64,000 nt of DNA from Diadema setosum. Taxonomy: Eukaryota; Echinodermata; Echinoidea; Diadematoida; Diadematidae. The DNA lies in assembly GCF_964275005.1 (NCBI RefSeq), contig NC_092686.1:41786333-41850332 (forward strand), in the 5' to 3' direction. The notes beneath the pieces are model-generated. The model was not told where the DNA came from. It saw only the letters and a program-made list of their open reading frames with translations, and ran no database searches. The translations under genes and the position numbers were made by a program. This document shows, piece after piece, positions 13,851 to 26,975 of this stretch (positions are counted from its first letter, which is position 1; every line of letters starts with the position of its first letter).

Positions 13851-16800
13851 AATATGTGGTGTATACAGAATTTCGAGAGGTTAACATCTTGTCATTGAGC
13901 ACCACAGTAATGAAATGAAGGTAATCCCTCTTTGGGAGAAAATTTATTGATTTCCCCTTGAAGATGATATATAGGGCTATTGGGTTATGGGCCTGGAAAC
14001 ATTTTCATGAGTTGTGCATTACACTAATAAATATCAGTGGACTTGAGAAATTCACATGAAAAAAAAAAAAAAAATGACACACACTGATATATACCACACA
14101 AAGATGAAAGAATTAACTTCTCAGGCCTAAATTATGAAAATTTATGGGAGGATATACCTTAGAGATGTTATGGAAGTAAAAAAAAAAAGAAAAAAGGAAA
14201 AGAGAGGCTTATAAATGAAAGATAAAGTGTCAAGAAATGTGCTTTAACCCAGTTGTGACCATTCAATGAGGTACTTTTCATCCAAAGTTTGCCCTACGAC
14301 TTGGTGCTCTTTGCCTCACACGCTTTGCTATGAAGACTCTCTCACAAGTAGGTCCTACATGTATCCCCTTTGCTGGAGAAATGCATCTGCCCTGTAGGAT
14401 GTATAAGCGACATCGCTGTGCTTACCTGCGGGCATTTTCTCTCAATGTTTTATGTGATATTTTCTCAAAGATATCTCCTGCTCTTGTTACAATATTGTTT
14501 TTCATTGTCTGTGGGGTGTCAAGCAAAACCATCATACAAGTATATGCTGATAGATACGCTTTGCAATGGGGAAAATCCCTAATGTTGCTGTGTCGCTACA
14601 GGGGAAAAAAAGCCCCACGAAGCCTAGTGATGAAACTCAAGAGCATGCTTGATGAGGGGCAAATGTAATAAACTTTCACATTGAACAAGAGAATATAATG
14701 TTCCAGCTATGTATAAGCACACCTTTCCGTAGAAACAAATCGAAGATATATATTTTGTTCTTTTGGCTGGATCTACAAGTACACACACACACATATATAT
14801 GTATATATATATATATATATATATCTTTTTTTTTTTCAAATTTGTCATGGTACTAACTTACTTTCCCCATTTAGGCAAATGCTTAAGTATCAAAATAATG
14901 GTTACTGTCCATTATCTTAAACATCTATAGTGCTTCATACGAACAGGCTGGAGTTGCAAACTTCTCAGGGGACATGACTGTGTTTTACCTACCAATATAA
15001 CAGTGAAATGTCTTTCACCAATCATACAAATAACTGCAATTGATATAGATAGCATATTTAACTACATATTATTAAAAACCCATCTCAGAAGATGAAGCCC
15101 TTACATTTGTTTAGAACAAATCACTTTGTTCTAAGACGTATGAAGTGCTCCTGCACTGCTGCAAAACATGTGACATCAAATTGCTCACAACTGTTGCATT
15201 GCAAAGGAGCTTTGTTTCCTTTTCATTCTTTTGTTTTGTTTTGACAAAGATTCATTGCTGGTGCAGGGAAAATGTCTTAACTTTGACCTTCATCCCTGAC
15301 GACCTACAAACTGTTCAATAGAACCCGTCTGACAATATAAATCCTACATTACGGTATGAGTGCATTGTTATGAAATTTCTCTTCTGAAGGAAGGAAAGAC
15401 ATACCTTGTTCCTGCTTCTGTGTTGGCATCAAAGATCTAAGATGAAAACTTTATCTGTAGTTGGCTGCACGGCCGCCTCAAGCTCTTTCCAGAAACTCAG
15501 AAATTCACACAACTGCCTGCATTTTGGATCTTGCGAATGCCTGTCATAAACCTGATCAAAGTAAGTGTTGAATTCCACACAGATCCCAAGAATTCAAATG
15601 TATCTCTCCCTAAATTGACAACACAGAGAGCATGAACTGTTCATCTAATAGACACTCTGGTAATTTGAAACTCTTCACATATGGATGTATGTCTAGAATA
15701 GAAATGATTATCTGAGGTGAATCCCCCACCCCCTAAAAAAAAAGAAGAAGAAAAAAAAAAGAGGGCGGGGGGGGGGGGGGGGTTAGGAAAGAGAGGGGAA
15801 AAAAAAGAAGAAGAAGAAGCAATAAATAACTTGTCAGAAGACAGGAAGCAATGACAGATCTGGTAATAATAGCATTAAGTCATTGAAATCACAATACCAG
15901 CAATAATATGGGAAATCATTGTGCATGGATGCTTGATTAGAAAAAAAGTCGCAGAATACAGGCACTCGAGGGATGCTTAAGTTTTCTTCAATGCCAGCGT
16001 GGCTGCTAACATTGTATACAAAGCATTGTTATATTACTCATATACTTCTGTTCCTTTTTCTCTTTTGTCTCCCTTTTTTTTATGCATTATGAATCCTTCC
16101 CATAAAAAAATTCTTCCCATGCTTTCATGTCAGCTTTATACATTGCGACACACACGAACACATACACACACACACACACAAAATGTTTAATCTATTTCTC
16201 ATTTAGTAAGCTACAACCCCTTAGTACATTTCATCTGGCTGCTAGGGGAAAGAACCAGTCATAGGGTGACAAATCAAAACCACGACCTGCTTATCAAACC
16301 ATGTGATGTAAACCATGGCAGCAAGCTCACTCCAGTAATTACAATAAACGCTCCCCGTCCTAACTATCCCCCCCCCCCCACCACCACCACCAGGCCAGCA
16401 TCTCTTCATCTTTGTACTTGATCTATCATTGCAGCAGAAAAATAAATAAATGGCACAATGCATGTCTAAGCACCTGAAATAGTCACTCAAACACACGACT
16501 TAACAATGCAATTGAGAGTGCAAAGCCAACTGTGTCTCTAAACAAAACGGCTACAAGTTTGGCGGAGGTTCTTTCTGATTCAGAACCAGGGGAGTATGAA
16601 GTGCATGTGTACAGAGACCAGGTAAAAGGTGCGCTTCACCAATCACAAATACTGACTATTGACTGCGCTGAATGAGCGCCTAGTCTCCATTCAAGGTGTC
16701 TTGCATGAGCGTCCATGGGAAAGATGACTCATTAGGTATCATTTACCGCATGAACAGCTAGCACTCTAGATAAAAGAGGAATGGGAGGTGAAAAGTCGTC

Positions 16801-19800
16801 ATTTTTTTTTTTTCTGTCTACTATCTCAGACGCGAGGCTAGGTGAGGTACACACTACAGCGCATACTGTGGGAAAGTGCACCAAGGGTGGCGAAGCATGG
16901 ATGCTGACTGAAAAGGAATTGCTTCAGTGAACTGCTTACTATTCATCAAAGAAATCTGCCTTCTATGATATTTCTGTCTAAAGTTTGCATTTTTATTGTT
17001 GTTGTTGATCTTCTTCTTTCTGCAAAAACCAACCGCGAACACCACGCAAGGCCCAGTCTCTCAGTCGCATTGAATCTCACCCAAAACACAAAAGCTAATG
17101 CCACGACAAGGAGTAAATGCAAGGTGCATTTACAATAATGACTTGCCCCCACTGCCACGCACCTGTGGGCCTAATGTTTGTGGCTATGTCTCATGCAGTA
17201 ATATACAATGACACCAATGCAGAAATGCAGCTTACAAATTAAACTCTCTTTTGCAGCCACTCTATTTTGACAACACACTGTCTTGATACGTGGAATCCAT
17301 TTCCAAGATGAACATAATATTGGCCACAGCTGCTTTCAGTTTACTATTCTGTCTGCTTCTGACGCATCCTCGATATTTTCTGATATCTGTATTGTATACA
17401 CACATACGTGCAAGTAAATATTTAACCATAATGCCTGAAATAATAATCATCCACAGAAATATAAACCCTTCAAATCCTGACACTATGGTGCATTTCTCCC
17501 CATTGTGGAGAAAGTACAAGGATTGTGTGAAAGTTATGTTGACTTTAAAGTCTAGTATACGGCTCCATGATACACAGCATGCTTGTTGGTGAAGAATGGG
17601 TGTTGTCTCTATAAACCTTGACAAAACCACTCATGTTCCCAAAACAGGGCACTCAAGGACACATCATACAGAGAAAATGATTGGTGATGTATATGAGGAC
17701 AGGCTATACTACATTCTCTCATCAAACCATGGATATCATACAAAATTGCCCAAGAAAACAGCAACAGCAGGGAATGACTTTTCTCTAACATTGTGCAGTG
17801 TCTGTATCTCATTGAATTAATAACGTGCCAATTCTCGTTAAAAAAAAAAAGAAAAGAAAAAGGAAGAGATTATAGCACAAAGAATGGAATGATTACCAAA
17901 AGTACAGCACAAAAGCTATATTTTGACAAAATTGAATTGGGTTTAGCTGAGACTCTCCAGGTACTCTATTCCTGCGACTTAGAGGAGAAAAACAGTGGGC
18001 CAAGTGTGCAACTCATCAAATTTCTGACAAGACGAGTTTCTGATCATTGGAGAGAAGGACATGGTAATCTAAACTATAATAAAGTACTATGTAGGCCTAC
18101 CAGTACTTTGATTGTTCATCTGGACTTAGAAATGAAAAGCACCAACAATAAAGGAGTGATATTATGACAGTCCCTATAAAGAATGCTTAATGACCATGCA
18201 CTGAATGCCATGTTAGCTGTATTTTTTTTTTCCAAGAAGAAATACATTGTAATAATTACTTCATGTCAAGCACTCCAACATGACAAATCAAACGGTCAAA
18301 ACAGAGACAAACATAAGATTGATGCATAGTCTCATTCATGTCTCTTTCTATATATTTCTGTCACTTGTACAAAATGTTCTTTCAGTTTTAGATACTGAAT
18401 AGGACAGTTTAAAACCATACAATATGAGGAGGGTGGGGGGGGGGCTGGTGAGAGAGATGGGAGGTTCAGGAAAAAAAAAACAAAACCGGAAGATAGAGAG
18501 GGAGCGAGCAAGAGAGAGACACACACACACACATAAAGAAAAAAAAAAAAACATCGATGACAGAACAAGAACAAAAATTGGATATTCTAATGACGAATCG
18601 GGCAGAGTAAATAGCAACAGCAGTCGACAACTCTTGTGGACAAACAGCAATATGCGCAGCTTGACAGCTGAGCATTCAGGCCGCTTTGTTGTCCTAGCCT
18701 CTCTGCCCATGAACAGGCTCTTGCAGCCATTTGGCTAGGTAAACAGCGCGAACAAAAAAACAACCCTTGGGTAAACAAACACACCCGCTTGCTCACAAAT
18801 TTTCATATTGAAAGTGGATTCAATTTCCTGTGTGACAAAATGCACTAAATCAAATGGGGACACATCCCCCCCCTCCATTTTAGTCTCTGCTTCTTCTTAT
18901 ACCAATATCAATATAGCCACTAGCCAAAGAGATTGACACATGAAAATTAGTAGTTGGCCATTGTCTGTCTGTTCTTGCCTATATTCAGCGTGTTGATAAG
19001 CACACGGACCTATTGTACCCTACTCTGGTGCAATTTGGAGCAATTTTGTAACTATTCTCAGTGCTGACGATAAAAAACTTGACTTTAAAAACCAAGTACT
19101 CAAGAGCAAATTTGATTTTTACAGTGATGGGGAGATTGCATTTTATATGGCACAATCAACTGATGAACGATGCTGAAAGGTGTGTACTGTACCACAAAGG
19201 ATCTTTTGTTTCCTCTTCTACTCTTGTGTCTCTTTGGGGGGGGGGGGAGGGGAGAAAGAAGGGAGACTGTTAAACTGCCCTATCACTCCTTGGACAACCA
19301 ATTCACAATACAAATAGGTTTTTTTTTTTCCTAATTAAAGATTCAGAGGAGAGGATACTAGGTGGATAGTAGGGGGCAACCACAAACACTCAGTGAACTC
19401 TACAGAATCTTACCCATCTGAAGTACACAATTTCAACTTAAAACAAGACAAACAAAACAAAAACAAACAAGAAAGTAAAGAAATAAAACTAAATCAATAT
19501 ATGACAACTGCTATGGCTGATGTCATTATGGAATCCTGTTGCAGTGAAGACATTCCAGATATGTTCTAGAACAGATATAATACTGGTAAAGAATAAATTT
19601 CATTCATATTCTTTCCATAACTGCACTTGTACACATTTTATTGGAAAACTCTTAAAGAATCTTCTGTGCTACAGGTAATTACTACCGGTACTCTCTTTGT
19701 CCTCAAAGATCATTGGGGGGGCAGGGAGGAGGGAGGGGGAGGGAGGGGAGCAGCGAGAGAAAGAGAGGACGGGGGAAGGGGAGAAAAGAGAGGGTTAGGA

Positions 19801-20582
19801 AGAGAGAGCATCACTCAGACAATTCAAGAGAGATACATATAAGACAAGGTTTCCTTTTCTAAAAGTTTCCTTTCTTCCCTCATTTCATTCATCCCCATCT
19901 ATCAGGTCAAAAGGTCAGTGCCTTTGGAAGTTATACCGCTTCCATAATTTTCCAATGGAGTATCAGATTATGCTTCTCTGGCTGGGATTTTATGGCCTGT
20001 ACTAGTAGCACCATACAAAAGGAACTGCAATCAGAATGTATTAGACATAATTTGATTCTTTTTTAATTTATTGTAAGTGATTTGTGTGAGTATACATGTA
20101 TCTTTGTGTAGGGCCTACATCATGGCCATTCGAGTGTTTTGTGTTTTTTTAAAGACAATTTCATTCATTCACTTCTTCTTGATATGTGGCTAAGAATTGC
20201 ATTTTGAATGGATAAAAAGGGTGGAAAAGATTCTTTGTGAGTCTGAGCAATGACATCTTTAAAAAATGAGTAGGCCTAAGCACAAAAAAAAAAAAAAATG
20301 TTCAAAAAGAATTATCCTCAAATTGTTCATTTAACCTTTATTGATCATGTCTCTTGAAGAGCTCTAAATTGTATTCTGATCAAATGTCTTTGTGTAAAAC
20401 CTCTCTTATTCCTAAAAGGCATTAGGTTCTCTCAATGCTTAATCCCCCCCAAAAAAAAAAACAAAACAAAACAAAACAAAACACAGCAACAAATACTTTA
20501 CACCTACTTAAAAAATTGGTATTTAAAAACTCAAGACATGGGACAAATCTTGTGCAAATATTTACACTAAAGTTTGTAAGTT
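13851..20582. other. Long non-coding stretch, no gene seen
   Basis: Frames here are short and follow simple repeats such as (TA)n at about 14797-14824, CA/TG runs, purine tracts at 15740-15820 and 19715-19800, and poly-A or poly-T. No splice-flanked exon with coding character was found on either strand. Confidence 0.5.
18739..18777. promoter_or_regulatory. Pair of forkhead-type motifs
   Basis: GTAAACA occurs at 18739-18745 and again at 18771-18777 (extended to GTAAACAAACA). The preceding 150 bp, which is not simple repeat, also contains a CAGCTG E-box-like word and CTTTGTTG. This is a candidate regulatory patch only. Confidence 0.2.
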
Positions 20583-20583
20583 C

Positions 20584-20656
<73 letters not shown>

Positions 20657-20686
20657 GCAACAACAAGAACAAGAACAAAAACAAAA
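20583..20686. repeat. (CAA)n microsatellite
   Basis: More than 25 tandem CAA units are followed by CAG, AAGAAC and AAAAAC variants. Such tracts often form the tail of SINEs in this window (see 59081-59204), but no SINE body precedes this one. Confidence 0.95.
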
Positions 20687-22872
20687 TCTGTTTAAGTCCA
20701 CATACCAAAAAGGCTCTCTGATATTTTGACAAATTTGTGAAAAACCGACTAGGGAGTACAAAGATGTGTTGCAATACCATTACCTGTACTTTCCCCTGTT
20801 CAGCAGTCGTTGATAACATGCTGGTGTCAGTGGGTCAGGCAGCTGGAGTCCTCTAATCCAAAACAAAAATAGCTAACTTTTCTTTCACAATCACTCTGCC
20901 ACTAATGATATGGTTACATGCTTTCCTCATACTCCATGTGGTGTATTGAAACTGTTACATTTCTAGTTCTATAGGTGTCCAAGTTTGCGTCTTTCTGGCT
21001 ACTTGGCGAATTTCTACTGGTATGGCAAAGTAAGAAAAAAAATATGCTCCAGGACATTCTAATGCCTGCTACATTACAATAAAAATGTGTAAATGAACAC
21101 TCAAATATCAGTACTACTATGCTTTAAACCATTAAGAATATACTTAGATATTTTTTTTTTTTTTTTTTTTAAGAGACTTCATATTTTCCAGTCCCAGGGT
21201 CCTGCTAAAAGTCAAGGTCATCCAATTCAGACCAGTAATAAATGACAGAATTTCCACAAACACTTGGAAGAATACCATTACATTTCTCATCCAGTTGTCG
21301 ATTTGTGTGACTCCAGTTGTCTGCGGTACATTCGTACACAAACAAATTCTGTAGGGAAGTGTCTCCCCCACCCCAACATGTTTAACACCTCATTAAGATA
21401 AATGGTGTTACAAGTGTATGCTTGCTTAGAATTCAAGATATCTCATCCAAAGTAATATTCAAACTATCTGGACCTTTTCACATTTGTTGCTAAATCTATT
21501 AGTCAGTGGAAAAAAAAAAAGTTATGTGATAGAAAACCCCTGTGAAGAACAATTTTAAAGCTTTGAATTCTATAATTCAATTTTGAACACCAGTGAGAGC
21601 TAGTGTTCATGGCCAGTGATTTGGTGAGAGATGGATGCCGGTCAGAGACTGCAGGATACCCTCTCCATAGTGCCGATACAACCAACGTACAAAGAGCGCT
21701 GCCAAGAAGCTATCGGGAGTATCAGTCTCAACTTCATTGAAATTAATCAGTTCTTATTAAAATGGCTTCCTGTGAGACCTGCATACACGAATATTAAAAA
21801 ATGCACACTCGGGCAATTGGAAGAAATAAGTCTTAAAACACCCTGTCTAGCAGTACGTAGTGGTGCTGTCTCAAGTTTCAGCTTTGTTGCACTGCCCTGT
21901 TTGCAGCGGGTTAACCCAAGTAAATTGATGTCTATTCCCACAACAATGGCAAAAGGAATAGACTCTAAAGCATGACGGACATGCTGTGACAGGTGCTACG
22001 GCTATTAATGCTAGCAACTCTCTAAATCTCGAGCTCAACCTCAAGTTCAAGTTCACTACATTTTGAGTAATCAACTGAATACTGTGTCCTAAAAATTAAG
22101 AACATTCATTCTCAAGTCTCAAGACAAAAAAAAAATATTATAATATTCCTAACATTATTCCTTTAAAGTTTAACAAACTGCTCTACCACAATGAATTGTT
22201 AGTGTGAGAGAAATCTACTCAGTGAATCCCAGGTAAACTCAGAGAGCTAAATAGCAAAATTATGGCTGCGTCTACAGTAAGAAATGGGCCACAGTCTAGA
22301 GCTCAGAGCTAGCCGAGATAAATATGTGCGTTGGGCTCGCTCGAGTTGCCCTTCGTAAACCGGTGTCGTTTGCACGTTCACGAGTGGAATGTACGGCACG
22401 TAGCACGCAGGGCGAAGCGGTGCGACATAAGATACCACGCCTGACAGTTCGGCCGAGATAACGAGCAACTACCGTACCCCCAGACAGAAGTTACGATCGC
22501 TCTCCTTCCTTTGCAGAAACATGACAGTGGAAGAGTACGGGGTGATCTAACTCCGTACACATTTCTTTACTAATATTCATTATTTTCATCGAAAACAGAA
22601 TTTTTCATCGACACAAGTTGAGAAACGACTGTGTTTAATTCGAGCTGGGCAACTGTCACATGTTACCCAATCCCATCCATACCCACGAGGGCCATACAAA
22701 TTGCGCGGCTCCGCGCGATGAGCGTGCATTTCCTATGCAAATTATTTATCCGAATAGAAAGCCATTGAAAGCACAAATAACAACAAAAATACATAATATA
22801 AAGCGAAAATTCATTGTAATGTGAGTTTACGACAATTTTAGGATATACAAGATACATAAGGCAAACACTCAC
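20687..22872. other. Non-coding stretch, no gene seen
   Basis: Several frames of 60-114 codons occur on both strands between 21500 and 22560, but they overlap each other and show no domain, motif or splice support. A GC-richer patch lies at about 22300-22520. Confidence 0.45.
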
Positions 22873-22980
22873 CGTCTAGGAGATGTACTCCGGCAATTCA
22901 TCAAGGCGTAAAAGAAACCTAAATCAGCTAGTTTCTTGAATGCAAAAGACATTGAGCCTGTGTACAGCTTCTTGCTGAAC
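22873..22980 (-). CDS. Possible isolated exon, unknown product
   Basis: On the minus strand a pyrimidine-rich stretch ending in TTGTCAG is followed by 108 bp with one frame fully open, and then by CG|GTGAGT, a strong donor. The length is a multiple of three, with equal phase at both ends. The frame gives about 36 residues, including FSKKLYTG, KKLADLGFF and a basic end, and contains an internal ATG. I do not recognise the product. It could equally be a 5' untranslated exon. The next higher-coordinate DNA is GC-richer and holds a CRE-like site, which fits a promoter for a minus-strand gene whose other exons I could not find. Confidence 0.25.
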
Positions 22981-25443
22981 CTGACAACGATAAACAATGG
23001 AAATATCAGTGCGCTGGAATTGAGAATATGCACTGTGATTTGATGCGCTTATTTTCCACGAAACAGAACAAAATTAGGTACATGCACTGAAATATGTATA
23101 CTCTGTTTCTCTAATACGGACATTTCCGTGGAAATCCCGAAACAAACAGATATGTCTGCATTTCTGGGCTACATGGCGGTGGAGGCATGTTGTTGTTCTT
23201 AGTCGTGCTCCGTCTCCTATATTCATGACGTCAACAGTGTCACCTGCTGTGTAAACAAACCATAATGCAACGTGTAAATTACCTCAATGCGGTGCGCTGC
23301 GTGTTATTTTTATGTTGATGTCTGGGAGGGATGAGTTGATGCGGTTTCGAGGGACAGTGCCTGCATCATGTTGCCCCTTCTCCAGATTTTTCCAATTCAT
23401 CCCGTATCGCGCAACATCCGACATAGCGACATGGGCTTCGTCGCAGGGACACTTTTAATTATGCAGAAAGTTTCCCAGGGACGCGCACGGGTAGGCATGT
23501 ATAGAGCAGCCAGCACGCCCAGATTGGCCCGTGGAGCTGGCGTGGGGTTTCGCCCGTGTTTCAGCAGTCAGCAATGATACAGGCGAGCCAGACTGATCGC
23601 AATTGGGTTAGCAAGCGATAATTCTAATCTGCAGAAACAATGTGAATCTCTCACGCATCATTGATTATGCATCATATCTTATCCTTTCTTTCTTTTTTAT
23701 TCAGATGTTCCCTCATTTTCTTTCTTCTTTTATTCATTCGTTCCTTCTTTCGTCTCTTTCTGTCTATTTTTTTTTTTTTTTGACTGAGCATATAATATTA
23801 TCTAGAATTAATTCGTGTTTCCTGCCGCGTCGTTCATCCGAGTTCAATTATTGATGTAAATGGTGATCTATGATAGCGATCACTTCCCATATGTAACTAC
23901 CCTTATTTTTTTTCTTGGTCATTACATGTCTTTCAACTGAGGTATATGCCTTGAAGTGTACACGGGGTGTACTGCGGGGATGCAGTTTCTTGAAGTCTCA
24001 CAATTATTTTAAGCATCAAAACACTCCTATGTGTGTTTATTCATTATTATCTTCCCTGCTTAGCATCAAAATAGCTGCAACTGCTGTGAGGTAGTCTTTC
24101 TTTGGCGCTCTAAAAATCGATAAAAATGCCCCAATGAAATTTGTAGCCACCAATCTAACCGATTTGCCAACCTGTCTATTCATAGCCAACCTAGTCTCCC
24201 ATCATTCATAGGGCCTATGTGGTTATAAGCCATCACTGTAAGACCTATATGCGTCGTCAATCCAAATCAAGTGATTTTTCTTTTGTCTGTTAGTTGATGA
24301 ATCGCTATCATACGAAAAAGTAGAGCTCGTTTTCACTAAATTTCGTCATCTGGTAATCACAAGATTCCTAAAATGCGTGTTATCATCACCAGTACTTATC
24401 CTCTTTGTGACCTTTGTTTCTGCTCTGCGAAAATAACACTCTTCACGTTAGATTCTGATTTGTATACACAAAGGAAAAAAAAAGCAGCAACAAAAGCAAC
24501 ATACAAACCCTGCGAATGATAAAAAAAAAAAAAAACCACGATGAGGCAGTGTAAAGATCCATCAGAGAAGAAGGTAATCTTCCCACTGTTTATTTTACCG
24601 CCTCTGAATCTTTACGCCTTGACTGCGCATGCGTCCGATGACAGTATGTCTTCCTTAGTCTTTAAAAACAGACTCCATACGTGAATTTCTTCTACAACAC
24701 GAATGCAATCAATGCAAGACAAGTATACGGCCCTGGATTTGTATCCGAATACTATACGCATTACATAAGCCGACTTCCCTGCAAAGTTTTAAACTTTATT
24801 GACTTCCCGCTCCCTTCAAATTCGGTCCTTGCAATGATGTATAATGCCTAATATAGTCAGTACATTGTACCATCCTTGCCATGAATGTGATGACGTTGAA
24901 CTATGACTCATGACATTGACAAACTTGAACGGCTAATGGAGGGCAAATCATGTTCAAGACATCTGTCTGGTAACAAACGTGAATGGTATTGACCTTGAGG
25001 GGGATTATGCAGTAAATGTATTGGGATAAACCCCAACAAAAGCAACTTCTGTACACTCTGTGATTTGTGTCTCTAACCTGTCCTGTATTCAACTGCCTCT
25101 GCACCGTATGTCCCCCTCCCCCCCCCCCAAAAAAAAAAAAAAATACAACGGTACCCTCCGCAACGATAACTTTGGAAGTAGTGAATCAATCCAAACACAA
25201 TTTCAGGGTATGAAACCATAACTCATTGCCCATTTCTTACAGAAAACCCCATTCAATTTGCCTTGCAGTGGTCAAAGAGAAATGAGGATTTTTGTCGAGC
25301 ATGTCAGGAATCCCTTCCTCCAAGTTCTGTCTTTTGTGTTTGCACATTGATATGCAGTTCCAAGAGCATCCAAGTGCTAAACTTGAAAGAATCAGACTCA
25401 TGAAATGCTTTACAAAAATCCAAATTTCTCTGTGACCGCTTAA
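22981..25443. other. Non-coding stretch, GC-richer near 23150-23600
   Basis: The 23150-23600 segment is richer in CpG than its neighbours and may be a promoter region. The remainder is AT-rich, with pyrimidine tracts at 23680-23780 and a C/A homopolymer junction at 25117-25142. No supported exon was found. Confidence 0.4.
23226..23233. promoter_or_regulatory. CRE-like palindrome TGACGTCA
   Basis: This is an exact 8-bp match to the CREB/ATF consensus. It lies about 250 bp upstream (minus-strand sense) of the possible exon at 22873-22980, inside a GC-richer segment. One 8-mer alone is weak evidence. Confidence 0.25.
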
Positions 25444-26001
25444 AGGGAAGATAAACCCCAAGAGCAATGTGGATTGAGTGAAAGCAGCAGCATTAGTAGA
25501 ACACATCAGTGAAAGTTTGAGGAAAATCGGGCAATCGATGCAAAAGTTATGAATTTTTAAAGTTTTGGTGTTGGAACCGCTGGACGAGAAGACTACTAGA
25601 GGTTATGACGTATGAGTGGACAACAATACCAAGAAAATATAAAGAAAATTCTACAAAAATCCATTTTTCATGAAAATTACAAATTCCATCAACTTGATAT
25701 TGACATATGTTAGGGGTAGCAATTATTCCCCCTACTTTCTGAAAGAGGTTGGTCCATTGCTCTTTCATAATTCTAGAAAAGTGAATTTTTGTTGAATTTC
25801 CTTTATATTTTCTTTGTATTGTTGTCCACTCATACGTCATATCCTCTAGTAGTCTCCTCATCCAGCGGTTTCAACACCAAAACTTTAAAAATTCATAACT
25901 TTTGCATCGATTGTCCAATTTTCCTCAAACTTTCACTGATGTGTTCTACTAATGTTGCTGCTTTCACTCAATCCACATTGCTTTTTGGGTTTACCTTCCC
26001 T
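25444..26001. mobile_element. Long palindromic element flanked by TTAA
   Basis: The left end reads TTAA|AGGGAAGATAAACCC and the right end reads GGTTTACCTTCCCT|TTAA. The arms match as inverted repeats through AGTAGAACACATCAGTG, AAAGTTATGAATTTTTAAA and CCGCTGGACGAGAAGAC. TTAA target duplication with AGGG-type ends is characteristic of piggyBac-like non-autonomous elements. The family label is inference, because no transposase is present. Confidence 0.75.
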
Positions 26002-26465
26002 TTAACCAAATTGAATGGGGTTTTCTGCAAAATAGAGCTGAGATGTAATATTTTAAGACCCTGAAGTAGCATTTAGACGGTTTAATCATATTGGGCGTTA
26101 TCAATGCAAATATCCGATTGTATTTTTTTTTTTTTTGGACATACTGTATACTGCACTTTAGGCGTCTTTGGCGTATCTAGTTTAATTAGTGTTTTCTGCA
26201 ATGAATCGATATTGATAATGATATCATCGATAACAACATATGGAAAATCGCATCTCTACAAACCCATAATAAAACGACTTTAATTCAAGTGCGCCCGTAA
26301 CTTTGTCGAGTGGTATAATGTCGCATCTCATGATTTACACAGGGTTTTTTTTTTCTTTCAAGAAACAACGAAAGACTGGCTGCATTACACATGCAATTAA
26401 TCTATATCTTTGAGCCTCTGTTCAAGCGACCATCAGGGATAACGGGGAATGAAACCCAAATCTAT

Positions 26466-26534
26466 ACTCATACATGTGAATTGAGTTCAGTTCAATTCAA
26501 ATTGATTCAATTTAATTCAATTTGATTCAATTCA
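26466..26534. repeat. TTCAAT-type short repeat tract
   Basis: Degenerate repeats of GAATTGAGTTCAGTTC / AATTTGATTCAATT type fill the tract. This resembles the pentamer/hexamer 3' tails of LINEs seen at 40080 and 36430-36466. Confidence 0.5.
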
Positions 26535-26975
26535 ATGAAAGCAGTAATATTACTAGAACACATCAGTGAAACTTTGAAGACTGAATGGGACAATCCATTG
26601 AAAAGTTGACTTTATGAAGTTTTAATGGTGCTGCCATTGAGCAATGAGAAGACCGTAGAACATCTAGTAACCTCACGTATGGAAAACCATATAAAGAAAA
26701 TTATACAAAATTTCATTTCTTGAAAACTGAAACGTACACATTCCCTGAACTTCTTGCTATAGCATATAATATCAAGGGTAATATTAATCCCCTTTTAGAG
26801 GTAAGTCAATTTCCCATTTGTTATACCAGAAAAGTGAAAATGATTAGGTAAATTTTCTTTTTATCTCATTTATATTGTCTTTTACACGTGACATCACAAA
26901 ATGCTGTATACATTGTGGTCTTCTCATCTAAAAACGTGGCGGCACCGAAGCTTTAAAGATTCGTAACTTTCTAAG
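26535..26975. mobile_element. Degenerate copy of the 25444 palindromic element
   Basis: The sequence shares AGAACACATCAGTGAAA, AGTAATATTACTAG-like, GAGCAATGAGAAGACC and the complementary right-arm GTGGTCTTCTCATC with the intact copies at 6455 and 25444. It lacks clean ends and is heavily mutated, so it is an older insertion about 530 bp from the intact copy. Confidence 0.55.

Noticed and set aside
14330..14668. 112-codon frame with a hydrophobic stretch
   Set aside because: No motif or signal of splicing, and a second frame overlaps it on the same strand. Consistent with chance.
20562..20819. Leu-rich frame resembling a membrane protein
   Set aside because: It comes from the (CAA)n repeat read on the minus strand.
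21631..22074. Overlapping frames up to 114 codons
   Set aside because: Frames on both strands overlap, with no splice sites, family motif or conserved composition.
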